From: Pseudomonas frederiksbergensis
GTDB taxonomy: Bacteria; Pseudomonadota; Gammaproteobacteria; Pseudomonadales; Pseudomonadaceae
Assembly (NCBI RefSeq): GCF_035751725.1
Contig: NZ_CP142104.1
Location: forward strand, 5,208,001 to 5,272,000
Direction of reading: 5' to 3'
DNA length: 64,000 bases
This document shows, in pieces, positions 1 to 7,193 of the stretch; the stretch's first letter is position 1; each line of letters starts with the position of its first letter. The position numbers and the translations under genes are program-made. The notes under the pieces were generated by a model. That model saw only the letters and a list, made by a program, of their open reading frames with translations. It searched no databases and was not told the DNA's origin.

Positions 1-72
1 GGACACCCCTATACATTTAGAAAACTCGAGCACTTGAAAAGAACTGGAAAGACCCATCCAAAACACCCTTGA
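1..72 (+). CDS. C-terminal tail of an unidentified protein, cut by window edge
   Basis: Frame 1 is open from the first base to a TGA at 70-72 and encodes 23 residues beginning GHPYTFRKLEHLKRTGK; the other two forward frames stop early. A short basic tail ending 48 bases before a small acidic gene is the usual layout of a polymorphic-toxin C-terminus followed by its immunity gene, but that is inference from position and composition. The piece is too short to assign to a family, and it could also be random open frame. Confidence 0.3.
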   Translation, partial: GHPYTFRKLEHLKRTGKTHPKHP

Positions 73-120
73 AAAAATCTCCCAAGAAGCCAAGACTATA
101 CCCTCAGAAATCAAAACAAA

Positions 121-546
121 ATGAAAGTCCGCTGCATACTAAATAACCTAAACAGCGAAAAGCTCACACCCGCAACGTCCACACGACTAAAACAATACAT
201 GCACCACCCTGATGGCGAACTAGACTTAGAGGTAGAAAAAGAACATGTCGTCTATGGCATAGAGTTCTGGAATAACTGCCCTTGGTATTATCTATGCACC
301 GACGAACATGATGAATACCCTATCCCTTTAGCCGCCGACCTTTTTGAGGTCATTGATAAGCGCCTTTCAGGTCAATGGCAACTTTATTTCGAAGAAAGCT
401 ATAACGGACACAATCACACCAAGCTTGTCTTCTCCGAGTGGGCCACCGATAAATTATTCTATGAAAACTTAATTTCCGGCGACGTTCAAGCAGAGGAAAC
501 ATTCAAAAAATTCAGACAGATCATGGAAACAGAGTTTTTAGAGTAG
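121..546 (+). CDS. Small acidic protein, candidate immunity protein
   Basis: This 141-residue protein is rich in Asp/Glu, Trp and Tyr (for example EFWNNCPWYYLCTDEHDEY around residues 48-66). It has no signal peptide and no membrane segment, so it is predicted to be cytosolic. I do not recognise the family with certainty. Size, acidity, low GC compared with the rest of the window and position just after a possible toxin tail fit an immunity protein of a polymorphic toxin (Rhs, CDI or T6SS effector type). No strong ribosome binding site is seen before the ATG; the upstream sequence is A-rich. The region looks horizontally acquired. Confidence 0.55.
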   Translation: MKVRCILNNLNSEKLTPATSTRLKQYMHHPDGELDLEVEKEHVVYGIEFWNNCPWYYLCTDEHDEYPIPLAADLFEVIDKRLSGQWQLYFEESYNGHNHTKLVFSEWATDKLFYENLISGDVQAEETFKKFRQIMETEFLE

Positions 547-672
547 TATGTCAAGGCTCTCGGTTAACCCGGCAGCCCCAGCAAATCTTTCAAGCGTTCA
601 GAACTACCAGGTAGTCCTAGTTAAAGTTTTCACCCCCATCAACCTTTTCCAGAACAGCATAGAAGAGAATAA

Positions 673-1057
673 AAAATCCAAATCAAGGTAGACGAAGTAA
701 AACAAGCGAACGACCAGTACCAAATCGCCTTTACAACCAACATCGGACCTGGAGTCGGTAATTGGAAGGGCGAACAACCAGAGATAGGGAAGGAGTATTC
801 CGTTGAGTTTGAGATAAACGAAAAGTTTGTATATGAAAACAACATCAGCGAGACGAGTAAAACGTATTCACTATCAATCGAAGGCAGTTTTTGTCACCCT
901 AACCTCCCTATTAACGTCGCTCGCCGAAGATGGAGTAGGATTGCTCGACTTCGCGGGCTCAAAAGTGATGATCGACTTATCTAGCTACCCGTTAACCCCG
1001 CCAAGTTTTATACGATTGACTTTCAAAGACCTGGATTTGTATCCCTTGGACCTATAA
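673..1057 (+). pseudogene. Frameshifted relic of a small protein gene
   Basis: Two overlapping frames together read like one protein. The frame from about 673 gives IKVDEVKQANDQYQIAFTTN and continues to about 885; the next frame then continues with VTLTSLLTSLAEDGVGLLDF to a stop at 1055-1057. The switch falls near a T-run at 888-892, so a frameshift there is likely. At the 5' end an A-run at 671-676 coincides with a stop, and no start codon lies in frame, suggesting a second lesion. Composition is AT-rich like the preceding gene. It is probably another decayed immunity-like or orphan gene; family unknown. Confidence 0.5.
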
Positions 1058-1317
1058 ATATCGAGCCCGCCGCCTAGTCTCGATGTTTAACAAGATAATA
1101 GGGCTTAGAAAATGAGCCAATCTGCATTGGCGTCAGGTCAGTTGGGTCTCTCTAGGCTGACACACCGCCATCGCGAGCAAGCTCTCCCACAGGGGATCAC
1201 TGAAGGCCAGAGCCGTGCTTCGAACCGGCCATTGAGCCAACAACCAAAAAAACGGAACCCAATCCCAGCGCTCCCCCTCAATTCCGGAGAGACCAACCCG
1301 AGACGGAGCCCGCCACC

Positions 1318-1554
1318 ATGAACCACCCAACCCTCACCTTCGCCCAACTCCACCCCGGCGACCGCTTCACCCTGCCCGCCGATCACCGCTTATTTACCAA
1401 GCTCACCGACAGCACTGCCCGTGAGCACAGCGTGCATTCGATCAATCTGAAGGAAGAAGGCTACGGTTACGCCGAAGACCCTATAAAAGACCTGCCCGGG
1501 GAAGCGCCGATCGAGTACGTCCCGGTCGGTGGGCCGTTGCGGGCTGGGGGCTAG
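1318..1554 (+). CDS. Conserved small hypothetical protein
   Basis: This 78-residue soluble protein starts MNHPTLTFAQLHPGDRF and contains FTKLTDSTAREHSVHSI and a C-terminal EYVPVGGPLRAGG. It has no signal peptide or transmembrane segment. The pattern (LxPGDRF ... FxKL ... A...HS) resembles small Pseudomonas proteins of unknown function that may fold as a compact beta domain, but I cannot name a family. A GGAG lies about nine bases before the ATG. It stands alone, convergent with the GNAT gene that ends at 1569. Codon use is typical of the chromosome, unlike the AT-rich stretch to its left. Confidence 0.65.
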   Translation: MNHPTLTFAQLHPGDRFTLPADHRLFTKLTDSTAREHSVHSINLKEEGYGYAEDPIKDLPGEAPIEYVPVGGPLRAGG

Positions 1555-1568
1555 GGCTCCTGCCGACG

Positions 1569-2027
1569 TTATAAACGCCGCGACATCAGCCACTGCTCCT
1601 TGCCCCAAGCCTCGAAGGGCTCCAGCACTTCCCAGCCAAGCTTGGCGTAGTAATCCCGTTCACTGTGGGTGTGCAGGTACAACGTCGCGAACCCAGCTTC
1701 TTTGGCATGGTTGCAGATGCCTTCGATCAATCGCGCGGCGAGGCCTCGGCGGCGGGCGTCCGGGTGGACGAATACGCAGGCGAGCCAGGGGCCGAGGTCA
1801 GGGCGGTCGGGCAGGTCGTCGTTTGCCAGCGAGGCGCCGCCCAGTAGCTGGTCGTGTTCCAAGGCGATAAGGCATTTCCAGCGACCATCGCGCTGCCCTG
1901 CCGAGAATTCCTCCTGCCAATGACCGAGTGATTGGTGGGCGAATTCGTAGGTGAATTCCCGATACAGCCATTCGGCCATCAGGTTGCATTTATCCATGTG
2001 GTTGAGGAGCCAATCCACTCGCAGCAT
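1569..2027 (-). CDS. GNAT family N-acetyltransferase
   Basis: This is a 152-residue GCN5-related acetyltransferase, transferring an acetyl group from acetyl-CoA to an unidentified amine. Motif A is clear: a strand ending WLACVFVHPDARRRGLAARL, with R-R-x-G-L-A as the pyrophosphate-binding loop, followed by a helix and then FATLYLHTHSERDYYAKLGW, the usual motif-B region of small cytosolic GNATs. The ATG at 2027 is preferred over a GTG at 2057 because GAAGGACGG sits just upstream of it. The gene is divergent from the ynb-like cluster, sharing about 158 bases of promoter region. Substrate unknown; small-molecule or antibiotic acetylation are both possible. Confidence 0.85.
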   Translation of the reverse strand: MLRVDWLLNHMDKCNLMAEWLYREFTYEFAHQSLGHWQEEFSAGQRDGRWKCLIALEHDQLLGGASLANDDLPDRPDLGPWLACVFVHPDARRRGLAARLIEGICNHAKEAGFATLYLHTHSERDYYAKLGWEVLEPFEAWGKEQWLMSRRL

Positions 2028-2184
2028 TTTTACCGTCCTTCTGTAGTCCTTTTCCACCGCGTATACGGGCGCAGATGCCTACCCGCGCGCATTCCCAGCA
2101 AATACCCACCAGCAAAGTCTCAACCTATCGTAATCTCGCATCTGCACAAGCCCTGCCCCGAATTCGGCCGAGATCCCAGTCCAT

Positions 2185-2808
2185 ATGCCTTCCATCTATC
2201 AACTCAAGCCCGCCTTCCAGAATCTGCTTCGCCCCGCCGTCCAGCGCCTTTACGACAAGGGCGTCACCGCCAACCAGGTGACCTTGCTCGCGGGCGTCGT
2301 TTCCGTGCTGGTGGGGGCGGTGATCGCGTGGTTCGCCAGTCATCCGTGGGTGTTCATCCTGGTGCCGGTGTGGATGTTCCTGCGCATGGCGTTGAATGCG
2401 GTGGATGGCATGCTGGCGCGGGAGTTTGGCCAGCAGTCGAATCTGGGCGCCTACCTCAATGAGCTATGCGATATCATCGCCGACGCTGCCTTGATCCTGC
2501 CTTTTGCCCTGTTTCCCGATACCAGCCTGTTGCTCGTGTTGTTGGTCACGCTGTTGGCGTTGTTCAGCGAATACGCCGGTGTGCTGGGGGCGATGGTCGG
2601 CGCTTCGCGGCGCTATGACGGGCCGATGGGCAAGAGTGATCGCGCCTTTGTGTTTGGCGTGCTGGCGACCGGTATTGCCCTGGGTTGGCTCGGGGCGCTG
2701 TGGGTTGATGGTGTGATGGCGGTGGTTGCCGCCCTGCTGGTTTATACCTTGGTCAATCGGGTCCGCCATGGCCTGAGCCAAGTGACGGAAAACGCTCCCT
2801 CAGCATAA
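2185..2808 (+). CDS. ynbA: CDP-alcohol phosphatidyltransferase family protein, YnbA-like
   Basis: This 207-residue polytopic inner-membrane protein is expected to exchange CMP of CDP-diacylglycerol, or a related CDP-alcohol, for an alcohol and so make a phospholipid headgroup. The family signature D-x2-D-G-x2-A-R-x8-G-x3-D-x3-D is recognisable at residues 71-96, but the first and third aspartates are Asn (N71, N92); D74, G75, A78, R79, G88 and D96 are kept, with an extra D100. It is first in a co-directional cluster matching E. coli ynbABCD in content, with only 10 bases to the next gene. Substrate is unknown. The Asn substitutions may define the subfamily or alter metal binding. Confidence 0.85.
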   Translation: MPSIYQLKPAFQNLLRPAVQRLYDKGVTANQVTLLAGVVSVLVGAVIAWFASHPWVFILVPVWMFLRMALNAVDGMLAREFGQQSNLGAYLNELCDIIADAALILPFALFPDTSLLLVLLVTLLALFSEYAGVLGAMVGASRRYDGPMGKSDRAFVFGVLATGIALGWLGALWVDGVMAVVAALLVYTLVNRVRHGLSQVTENAPSA

Positions 2809-2818
2809 GGAAGTTGCA

Positions 2819-4576
2819 ATGCGTGAAGCCCAGGAACTGACGTTCACCACCCACGACGGCGTGGAGTTGTTCTACCGGCACTGGCCGGCTGTCGAGGCCA
2901 CGGCGGGTGAACCCCGCCAGGCCGTATTGTTGTTTCACCGCGGCCATGAGCACTCCGGGCGCATCGCGCATTTGGTGGATGAGCTGGATTTGCCCGGGTT
3001 CGAGTTTTTCGCCTGGGACGCCCGCGGCCACGGCCAGTCGCCCGGCGAGCGGGGCGACAGCCCGAGTTTCGCCACCAGCGCGCGGGACGTGCAGACCTTC
3101 TGCGATCACATCGGCGCGGCACACCAGATCGACGAACAGAACATTGCCGTAGTCGCACAAAGCGTCGGCGCGGTGATCGCTTCCACCTGGGTCCACGACT
3201 ATGCGCCGCGCATTCGCTCGCTGGTGCTGGCGTCGCCGGCGTTCAAGGTCAAGCTCTACGTACCGTTCGCCCGTCCGGGCCTGGCGCTGATGCGCAAGTT
3301 CCGTGGCAATTTCTTCGTCAACAGTTACGTCAAGGCCAGGTTCCTCAGCCATGACCCGGAGCGAGTCGCGTCCTACGACAGCGATCCGCTGATCACCAAG
3401 GCCATTTCGGTGAACGTGCTGCTGGGCCTGTACGAAGCCGCCGACCGGGTTGTAGCCGATGCCCAGGCGATCCAGGTGCCGACACAGTTGTTGATTTCCG
3501 GTTCCGACTTCGTCGTGCATCGTAAACCCCAGGAACAGTTCTTCGAGCGGCTGGGCAGCCTGCACAAAGAGAAGCACATCCTGCCGGGCTTCTTCCACGA
3601 CACCCTCGGCGAGAAAAACCGTGCGCCAGCCATCGCCAGCGCCCGCCGCTTCATCCTGCAAAACTTCGCCCGTCCGCTGGAGCGCCCTTCCCTGCTGGAC
3701 GCCGATCGCCTGGGCGTGACCTGCGCCGAAGCCGAAACCCTGGCGACGCCGCTGCCGCACAACTCGTTGCGTGATCTTTACTGGCGCATGACCCGCGCCA
3801 GCATGCGCTTTGGCAGCAAATTGTCGGCCGGGGTGAAACTGGGCTTCGACACCGGCTTCGACTCCGGCAGCACCCTGGATTACGTGTACCGCAACCGCCC
3901 AACCGGCACCTCGGCCCTGGGCAAGATGATCGACCAGAACTACCTGAACTCCATCGGCTGGCGCGGCATTCGCCAGCGCAAGGTGCACGTCGAAGAGCTG
4001 CTGCGCCTGGCGATGGCCGAGTTGCGCGCCCAGGACCGCGAGGTGCGCATCGTCGACATCGCCGCCGGTCATGGCCGCTACATTCTCGAAGCGCTGCAAG
4101 GCGTCAGCCCGTTGCCGGAGTCGATCCTGCTGCGCGACTACAGCGACATCAACGTGCGTGACGGCAGTGCGCTAATCCTTGAGAAAGGCCTCGGCGACAT
4201 CGCGCGTTTCGTCAAGGGTGATGCGTTCGACCGCCAGGATCTGGCGGCGCTCGAACCGAAACCAACCCTCGCCGTGGTGTCGGGCCTGTACGAACTGTTC
4301 GCCGATAACCAGATGGTCGGCGGCTCCCTCGCCGGCCTGGCCGAAGCGGTGGAGCCTGGCGGTTTCCTGGTCTACACCGGCCAGCCATGGCACCCGCAAC
4401 TGGAACTGATCGCCCGCGCCCTGACCAGCCACCGCGCCGGCCAGGCCTGGGTGATGCGTCGGCGCACCCAGGCGGAAATGGACCAATTGGTCGAGGCGGC
4501 AGGTTTCCGCAAGATCACCCTGCGGGTCGATGAGTGGGGCATTTTCAGCGTTTCGCTGGCGCAGCGGGTTCAGTAA
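2819..4576 (+). CDS. ynbC: Alpha/beta hydrolase fused to SAM methyltransferase, YnbC-like
   Basis: This is a 585-residue two-domain protein, the length I recall for E. coli YnbC. Residues 1-285 form an alpha/beta hydrolase of the monoacylglycerol-lipase type: oxyanion region FHRGHEHSGR (39-48), nucleophile elbow AQSVG with S115, acid D230 in ISGSD and histidine H260 in FFHD. Residues 385-585 carry a class I methyltransferase with motif I DIAAGHGRY at 413-421 and a post-motif YTGQPWHP. It probably deacylates or methylates a lipid made by the cluster; that is inference. No signal peptide is seen, so it is cytosolic or membrane-peripheral. Its TAA overlaps the next ATG (TAATG). Confidence 0.88.
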   Translation: MREAQELTFTTHDGVELFYRHWPAVEATAGEPRQAVLLFHRGHEHSGRIAHLVDELDLPGFEFFAWDARGHGQSPGERGDSPSFATSARDVQTFCDHIGAAHQIDEQNIAVVAQSVGAVIASTWVHDYAPRIRSLVLASPAFKVKLYVPFARPGLALMRKFRGNFFVNSYVKARFLSHDPERVASYDSDPLITKAISVNVLLGLYEAADRVVADAQAIQVPTQLLISGSDFVVHRKPQEQFFERLGSLHKEKHILPGFFHDTLGEKNRAPAIASARRFILQNFARPLERPSLLDADRLGVTCAEAETLATPLPHNSLRDLYWRMTRASMRFGSKLSAGVKLGFDTGFDSGSTLDYVYRNRPTGTSALGKMIDQNYLNSIGWRGIRQRKVHVEELLRLAMAELRAQDREVRIVDIAAGHGRYILEALQGVSPLPESILLRDYSDINVRDGSALILEKGLGDIARFVKGDAFDRQDLAALEPKPTLAVVSGLYELFADNQMVGGSLAGLAEAVEPGGFLVYTGQPWHPQLELIARALTSHRAGQAWVMRRRTQAEMDQLVEAAGFRKITLRVDEWGIFSVSLAQRVQ

Positions 4577-5913
4577 TGAGCGCCGTCATCGCTCCGGCCC
4601 GCGAACCCGCGCTGCTGAAACCGGCGGTGCTGTGGCTGCTGTTGTTGGCGCCGCTGTTCTTCACCACGTACGGCTTCGCCACCTGGGTCACGGCCCAGCG
4701 TGACGACGTCGGCAGCCTGGTGTTCGACTGGGAAAGCCACATGCCGTTCATGGCCTGGACCATCGTGCCGTACTGGTCGATCGACTTGTTGTACGGCCTG
4801 TCGTTGCTGCTGCCCAACAGCCGCGACGAACTCAAGCGCCACGCGCTGCGTCTGCTCACGGCCCAGGCGATTGCGGTCAGTTGCTTCCTGCTCTGGCCGC
4901 TGACGTTCACCTTCCCCCGACCGGAAATGGATGGGGTGTTCGGTTGGATGTTCGACGTGCTGGCCGGCTTCGACAAGCCGTTCAACCAGGCGCCGTCGCT
5001 GCACATCGCGTTGCTGGTGGTGCTCTGGGTCTGTTATGAGCGCCACCTGCAAGGCGTCTGGCGTTGGTTGATGCACGGCTGGTTCGCCTTGATTGGCGTG
5101 TCGGTGCTGACCACTTACCAACACCATTTTGTCGACGTGCCGACCGGTGCGCTGGCCGGGTGGTTGTGTGTCTGGTTGTGGCCGCTGGACCGGCCGAGCC
5201 CGCTGTTCAGTGCACGACTGACGACAGATCCGGCCCGTCGGCGCCTGGCCCTGCGTTATGGCGTGGGTGCCGCCGCGTTGTTCACGTTGGCGTTTGCCTT
5301 CGGTGGCGCGTGGCTTTGGCTGATCTGGCCGGCGGTGGCGGTGCTGATGGTGGCGCTGAATTACCTGCTGTTCGGCGCGAGCGGGTTCCAGAAGCGTGAA
5401 GACGGTCGACTGAGCCCGGCGGTGCGCTGGTTGCTGGCGCCTTATTTGACGGCGGCGTGGATCAATTCCCGCCTGTGGACGCGCAAGCACCCACAGCCGG
5501 ATCAGATCATGGATGACGTCTGGCTCGGGCGGATTCCTACATCGGCTGCCCTGAAGGACAGTCGGTTCAGCGCGGTGCTCGACCTCTGCGCCGAGTTGTC
5601 CATGGACAGCACGGCAATCGCCTATCGCACCGTGCCGGTACTCGACCTGACGGCACCGACTGTCGAGCAATGCCTGGACGCCGCGCAGAAAATCGAGCAC
5701 CTGCGCCAGCATGGGCCGGTGCTGGTCTGCTGCGCCTTGGGTTACTCGCGCAGCGCCACCGCCGTGGCGGCTTGGTTGTTGAGCACGGGCCGCGCTGACA
5801 GCGTGGGCGCTGCCATTGCGCAGATCCAGCGTGTGCGCCCACGTGTCGTCCTGCACAAGGCCCATCGCCAGGCGTTGGGGCAAATATCCGCGGGCTTCGG
5901 GGAATGGTCATGA
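4576..5913 (+). CDS. ynbD: PAP2-like and dual-specificity phosphatase fusion, YnbD-like
   Basis: This 445-residue membrane protein has an N-terminal PAP2 (type 2 phosphatidic acid phosphatase) domain: RP at 115-116, PSLH at 140-143, and a YQHHFVD segment with H183 and D187. Several hydrophobic helices follow. The cytosolic C-terminal domain is of dual-specificity/tyrosine phosphatase type, with the P-loop C386-A-L-G-Y-S-R392 followed by SAT. E. coli YnbD has the same arrangement. It could dephosphorylate a lipid phosphate and, at the C-terminus, a phosphoinositol-like or protein substrate. The start at 4576 was chosen for the TAATG coupling with ynbC; an ATG at 4534 lies inside ynbC. Confidence 0.87.
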   Translation: MSAVIAPAREPALLKPAVLWLLLLAPLFFTTYGFATWVTAQRDDVGSLVFDWESHMPFMAWTIVPYWSIDLLYGLSLLLPNSRDELKRHALRLLTAQAIAVSCFLLWPLTFTFPRPEMDGVFGWMFDVLAGFDKPFNQAPSLHIALLVVLWVCYERHLQGVWRWLMHGWFALIGVSVLTTYQHHFVDVPTGALAGWLCVWLWPLDRPSPLFSARLTTDPARRRLALRYGVGAAALFTLAFAFGGAWLWLIWPAVAVLMVALNYLLFGASGFQKREDGRLSPAVRWLLAPYLTAAWINSRLWTRKHPQPDQIMDDVWLGRIPTSAALKDSRFSAVLDLCAELSMDSTAIAYRTVPVLDLTAPTVEQCLDAAQKIEHLRQHGPVLVCCALGYSRSATAVAAWLLSTGRADSVGAAIAQIQRVRPRVVLHKAHRQALGQISAGFGEWS

Positions 5914-6374
5914 GCAGTGACATCGAACTGCACACCGTGGCGAGCCTGTTGCGCCGCGGTCAATCGCTGGACCATTTGTCCACCGGACTGACGCTGCTGG
6001 CGGCGCTGATCGGCCTGGGCCAATGGCTGGTGGGTAGCGTCGATCCGTGGCTGCTGTTGCTGAGCTTTGGCGTGTTCGTCCTCGGCATGCAGGAAAAATA
6101 CCTGGCGTTTCGCGTGGCCTTTGATGCCGATCTGTTTCAGATCGTCGCGGATGCCAGCAAGCCGCTGACCGAACGCACCCAGGCATTGGACGAGGCCCTC
6201 GCCAATCTCGGCCTGCAACCGGTCGAGCGTGGCGGGCGGTCCTGGCCTGAGCGCAGCCATGGTTCGATGCGACTGCTGCGCCGCCAAGCCTGGCTGGTGA
6301 CTATCCAAGCGCTGTTGACGGTGAGCTTTGTCCTGGCGAGTCCCTGGCTGGTTTACTCGGGTCTTGGAACTTAA
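5910..6374 (+). CDS. Hypothetical membrane protein of the ynb-like cluster
   Basis: This 154-residue protein has about three predicted transmembrane helices: two adjacent ones (LSTGLTLLAALIGLGQWLVG and DPWLLLLSFGVFVLGM, residues 22-60) and one at the C-terminus (TIQALLTVSFVLASPWLVY). A cytosolic or periplasmic loop with DADLFQIVADASKPLTERTQ lies between them. I do not recognise a family. The ATG at 5910 overlaps the ynbD stop (ATGA) and has GGGGAA just upstream; an in-frame ATG at 5904 is possible. Translational coupling places it firmly in the lipid cluster, perhaps as an accessory subunit for one of the integral membrane enzymes. Confidence 0.75.
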   Translation: MSSDIELHTVASLLRRGQSLDHLSTGLTLLAALIGLGQWLVGSVDPWLLLLSFGVFVLGMQEKYLAFRVAFDADLFQIVADASKPLTERTQALDEALANLGLQPVERGGRSWPERSHGSMRLLRRQAWLVTIQALLTVSFVLASPWLVYSGLGT

Positions 6375-6394
6375 ACAGGAAGATGAATGGCTTC

Positions 6395-6515
6395 TGTGGC
6401 GAGGGAGCTTGCTCCCGCTGGGGGGCGAAGCCCTCCCCTATGATCTGCCTGATAAACCGCGACCTCAGTGTTAGGGCGACTTCGTAGCCCAGCGGGAGCA
6501 AGCTCCCTCGCCACA
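6395..6515. repeat. REPIN: two inverted REP elements inside the ynb-like cluster
   Basis: TGTGGCGAGGGAGCTTGCTC begins at 6395 and its inverted copy ends at 6515 (...CTCCCTCGCCACA). The two REP units enclose about 65 bases of less conserved spacer. This is the classic doublet form of the fluorescent-pseudomonad REP, mobilised by RAYT transposases elsewhere in such genomes. It splits the cluster between the hypothetical membrane protein and the acyltransferase and could form a long mRNA hairpin. Confidence 0.9.
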
Positions 6516-6571
6516 TTGTTTGCCTGCGATAGATGTCGCATAACTTCAAGCTTTCAGGACAAGGAATCCTC

Positions 6572-7192
6572 ATGTTCGAACCCGTGGTCGCCAACCTCAT
6601 CACCTCCGCCGCGCGGATGGTCACCGGCGCGCGTAGCCTGTGGCTCGGCTGCGCGCCGACGCCGGTGCAGCGGATCTACTTCGCCAACCACAGCAGCCAC
6701 GGTGACTTCGTGTTGCTCTGGGCCTCGCTGCCGCCAGCGCTGCGCAAGCTCACCCGTCCGGTCGCCGGGGCCGATTATTGGCAAACCAGCCCGATGCGCC
6801 GCTACATCATCAACCGGGTGTTCAACGGCGTGCTGGTGGATCGCGAGCGCAAGGATCCTTCCTGCAACCCATTGCAGCCGATGCTCGACGCGCTGGAAAA
6901 CGGCGACTCGCTGATCATCTTCCCCGAGGGCACGCGCAATCCGGATGAAGGCCTGTTGCCGTTCAAGAGCGGGATCTACCACCTGATGAAAAGCCATCCC
7001 GAGGTGGAGGTGATCCCGGTGTGGATCGCCAACCTCAACCGCGTCATGCCCAAGGGCCGTGTGCTGCCGCTGCCGTTGTTGTGCACCACCAGTTTCGGCG
7101 CGCCGCTGTGCATCGAAGAAGGCGAAAGCAAAGAGCAATTTCTAGAACGCAGCCGCGCCGCGCTGCTGGCCCTGGCCCCGGAGCACGTCTGA
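6572..7192 (+). CDS. PlsC-like 1-acyl-glycerol-3-phosphate acyltransferase family protein
   Basis: This 206-residue acyltransferase belongs to the PlsC/LPLAT family. Block I is NHSSHGD (the H-x4-D catalytic pair, about residues 35-41), and block III is FPEGTR (about residues 120-125), followed by GLLPFKSG, which binds the glycerol phosphate. It should transfer an acyl chain to a lysophospholipid or related acceptor at the cytosolic membrane face. The ATG at 6572 is preferred over one at 6533 because AAGGAA lies just before it. It ends two bases before the CDP-DAG synthase gene, so acyl acceptor and CDP-lipid supply are coupled. E. coli ynbABCD lacks such a gene. Acceptor unknown. Confidence 0.88.
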   Translation: MFEPVVANLITSAARMVTGARSLWLGCAPTPVQRIYFANHSSHGDFVLLWASLPPALRKLTRPVAGADYWQTSPMRRYIINRVFNGVLVDRERKDPSCNPLQPMLDALENGDSLIIFPEGTRNPDEGLLPFKSGIYHLMKSHPEVEVIPVWIANLNRVMPKGRVLPLPLLCTTSFGAPLCIEEGESKEQFLERSRAALLALAPEHV

Positions 7193-7193
7193 C

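Noticed and set aside
1112..1321. Small plus-strand frame before the hypothetical gene at 1318
   Set aside because: Covers a decayed REP-like stretch (GCGAGCAAGCTCTCCCACAG at about 1171-1190), has no ribosome binding site and reads as Arg/Pro-rich filler.
2753..4099. 448-codon minus-strand frame inside ynbC
   Set aside because: Antisense shadow of the hydrolase-methyltransferase gene, which has intact catalytic motifs.
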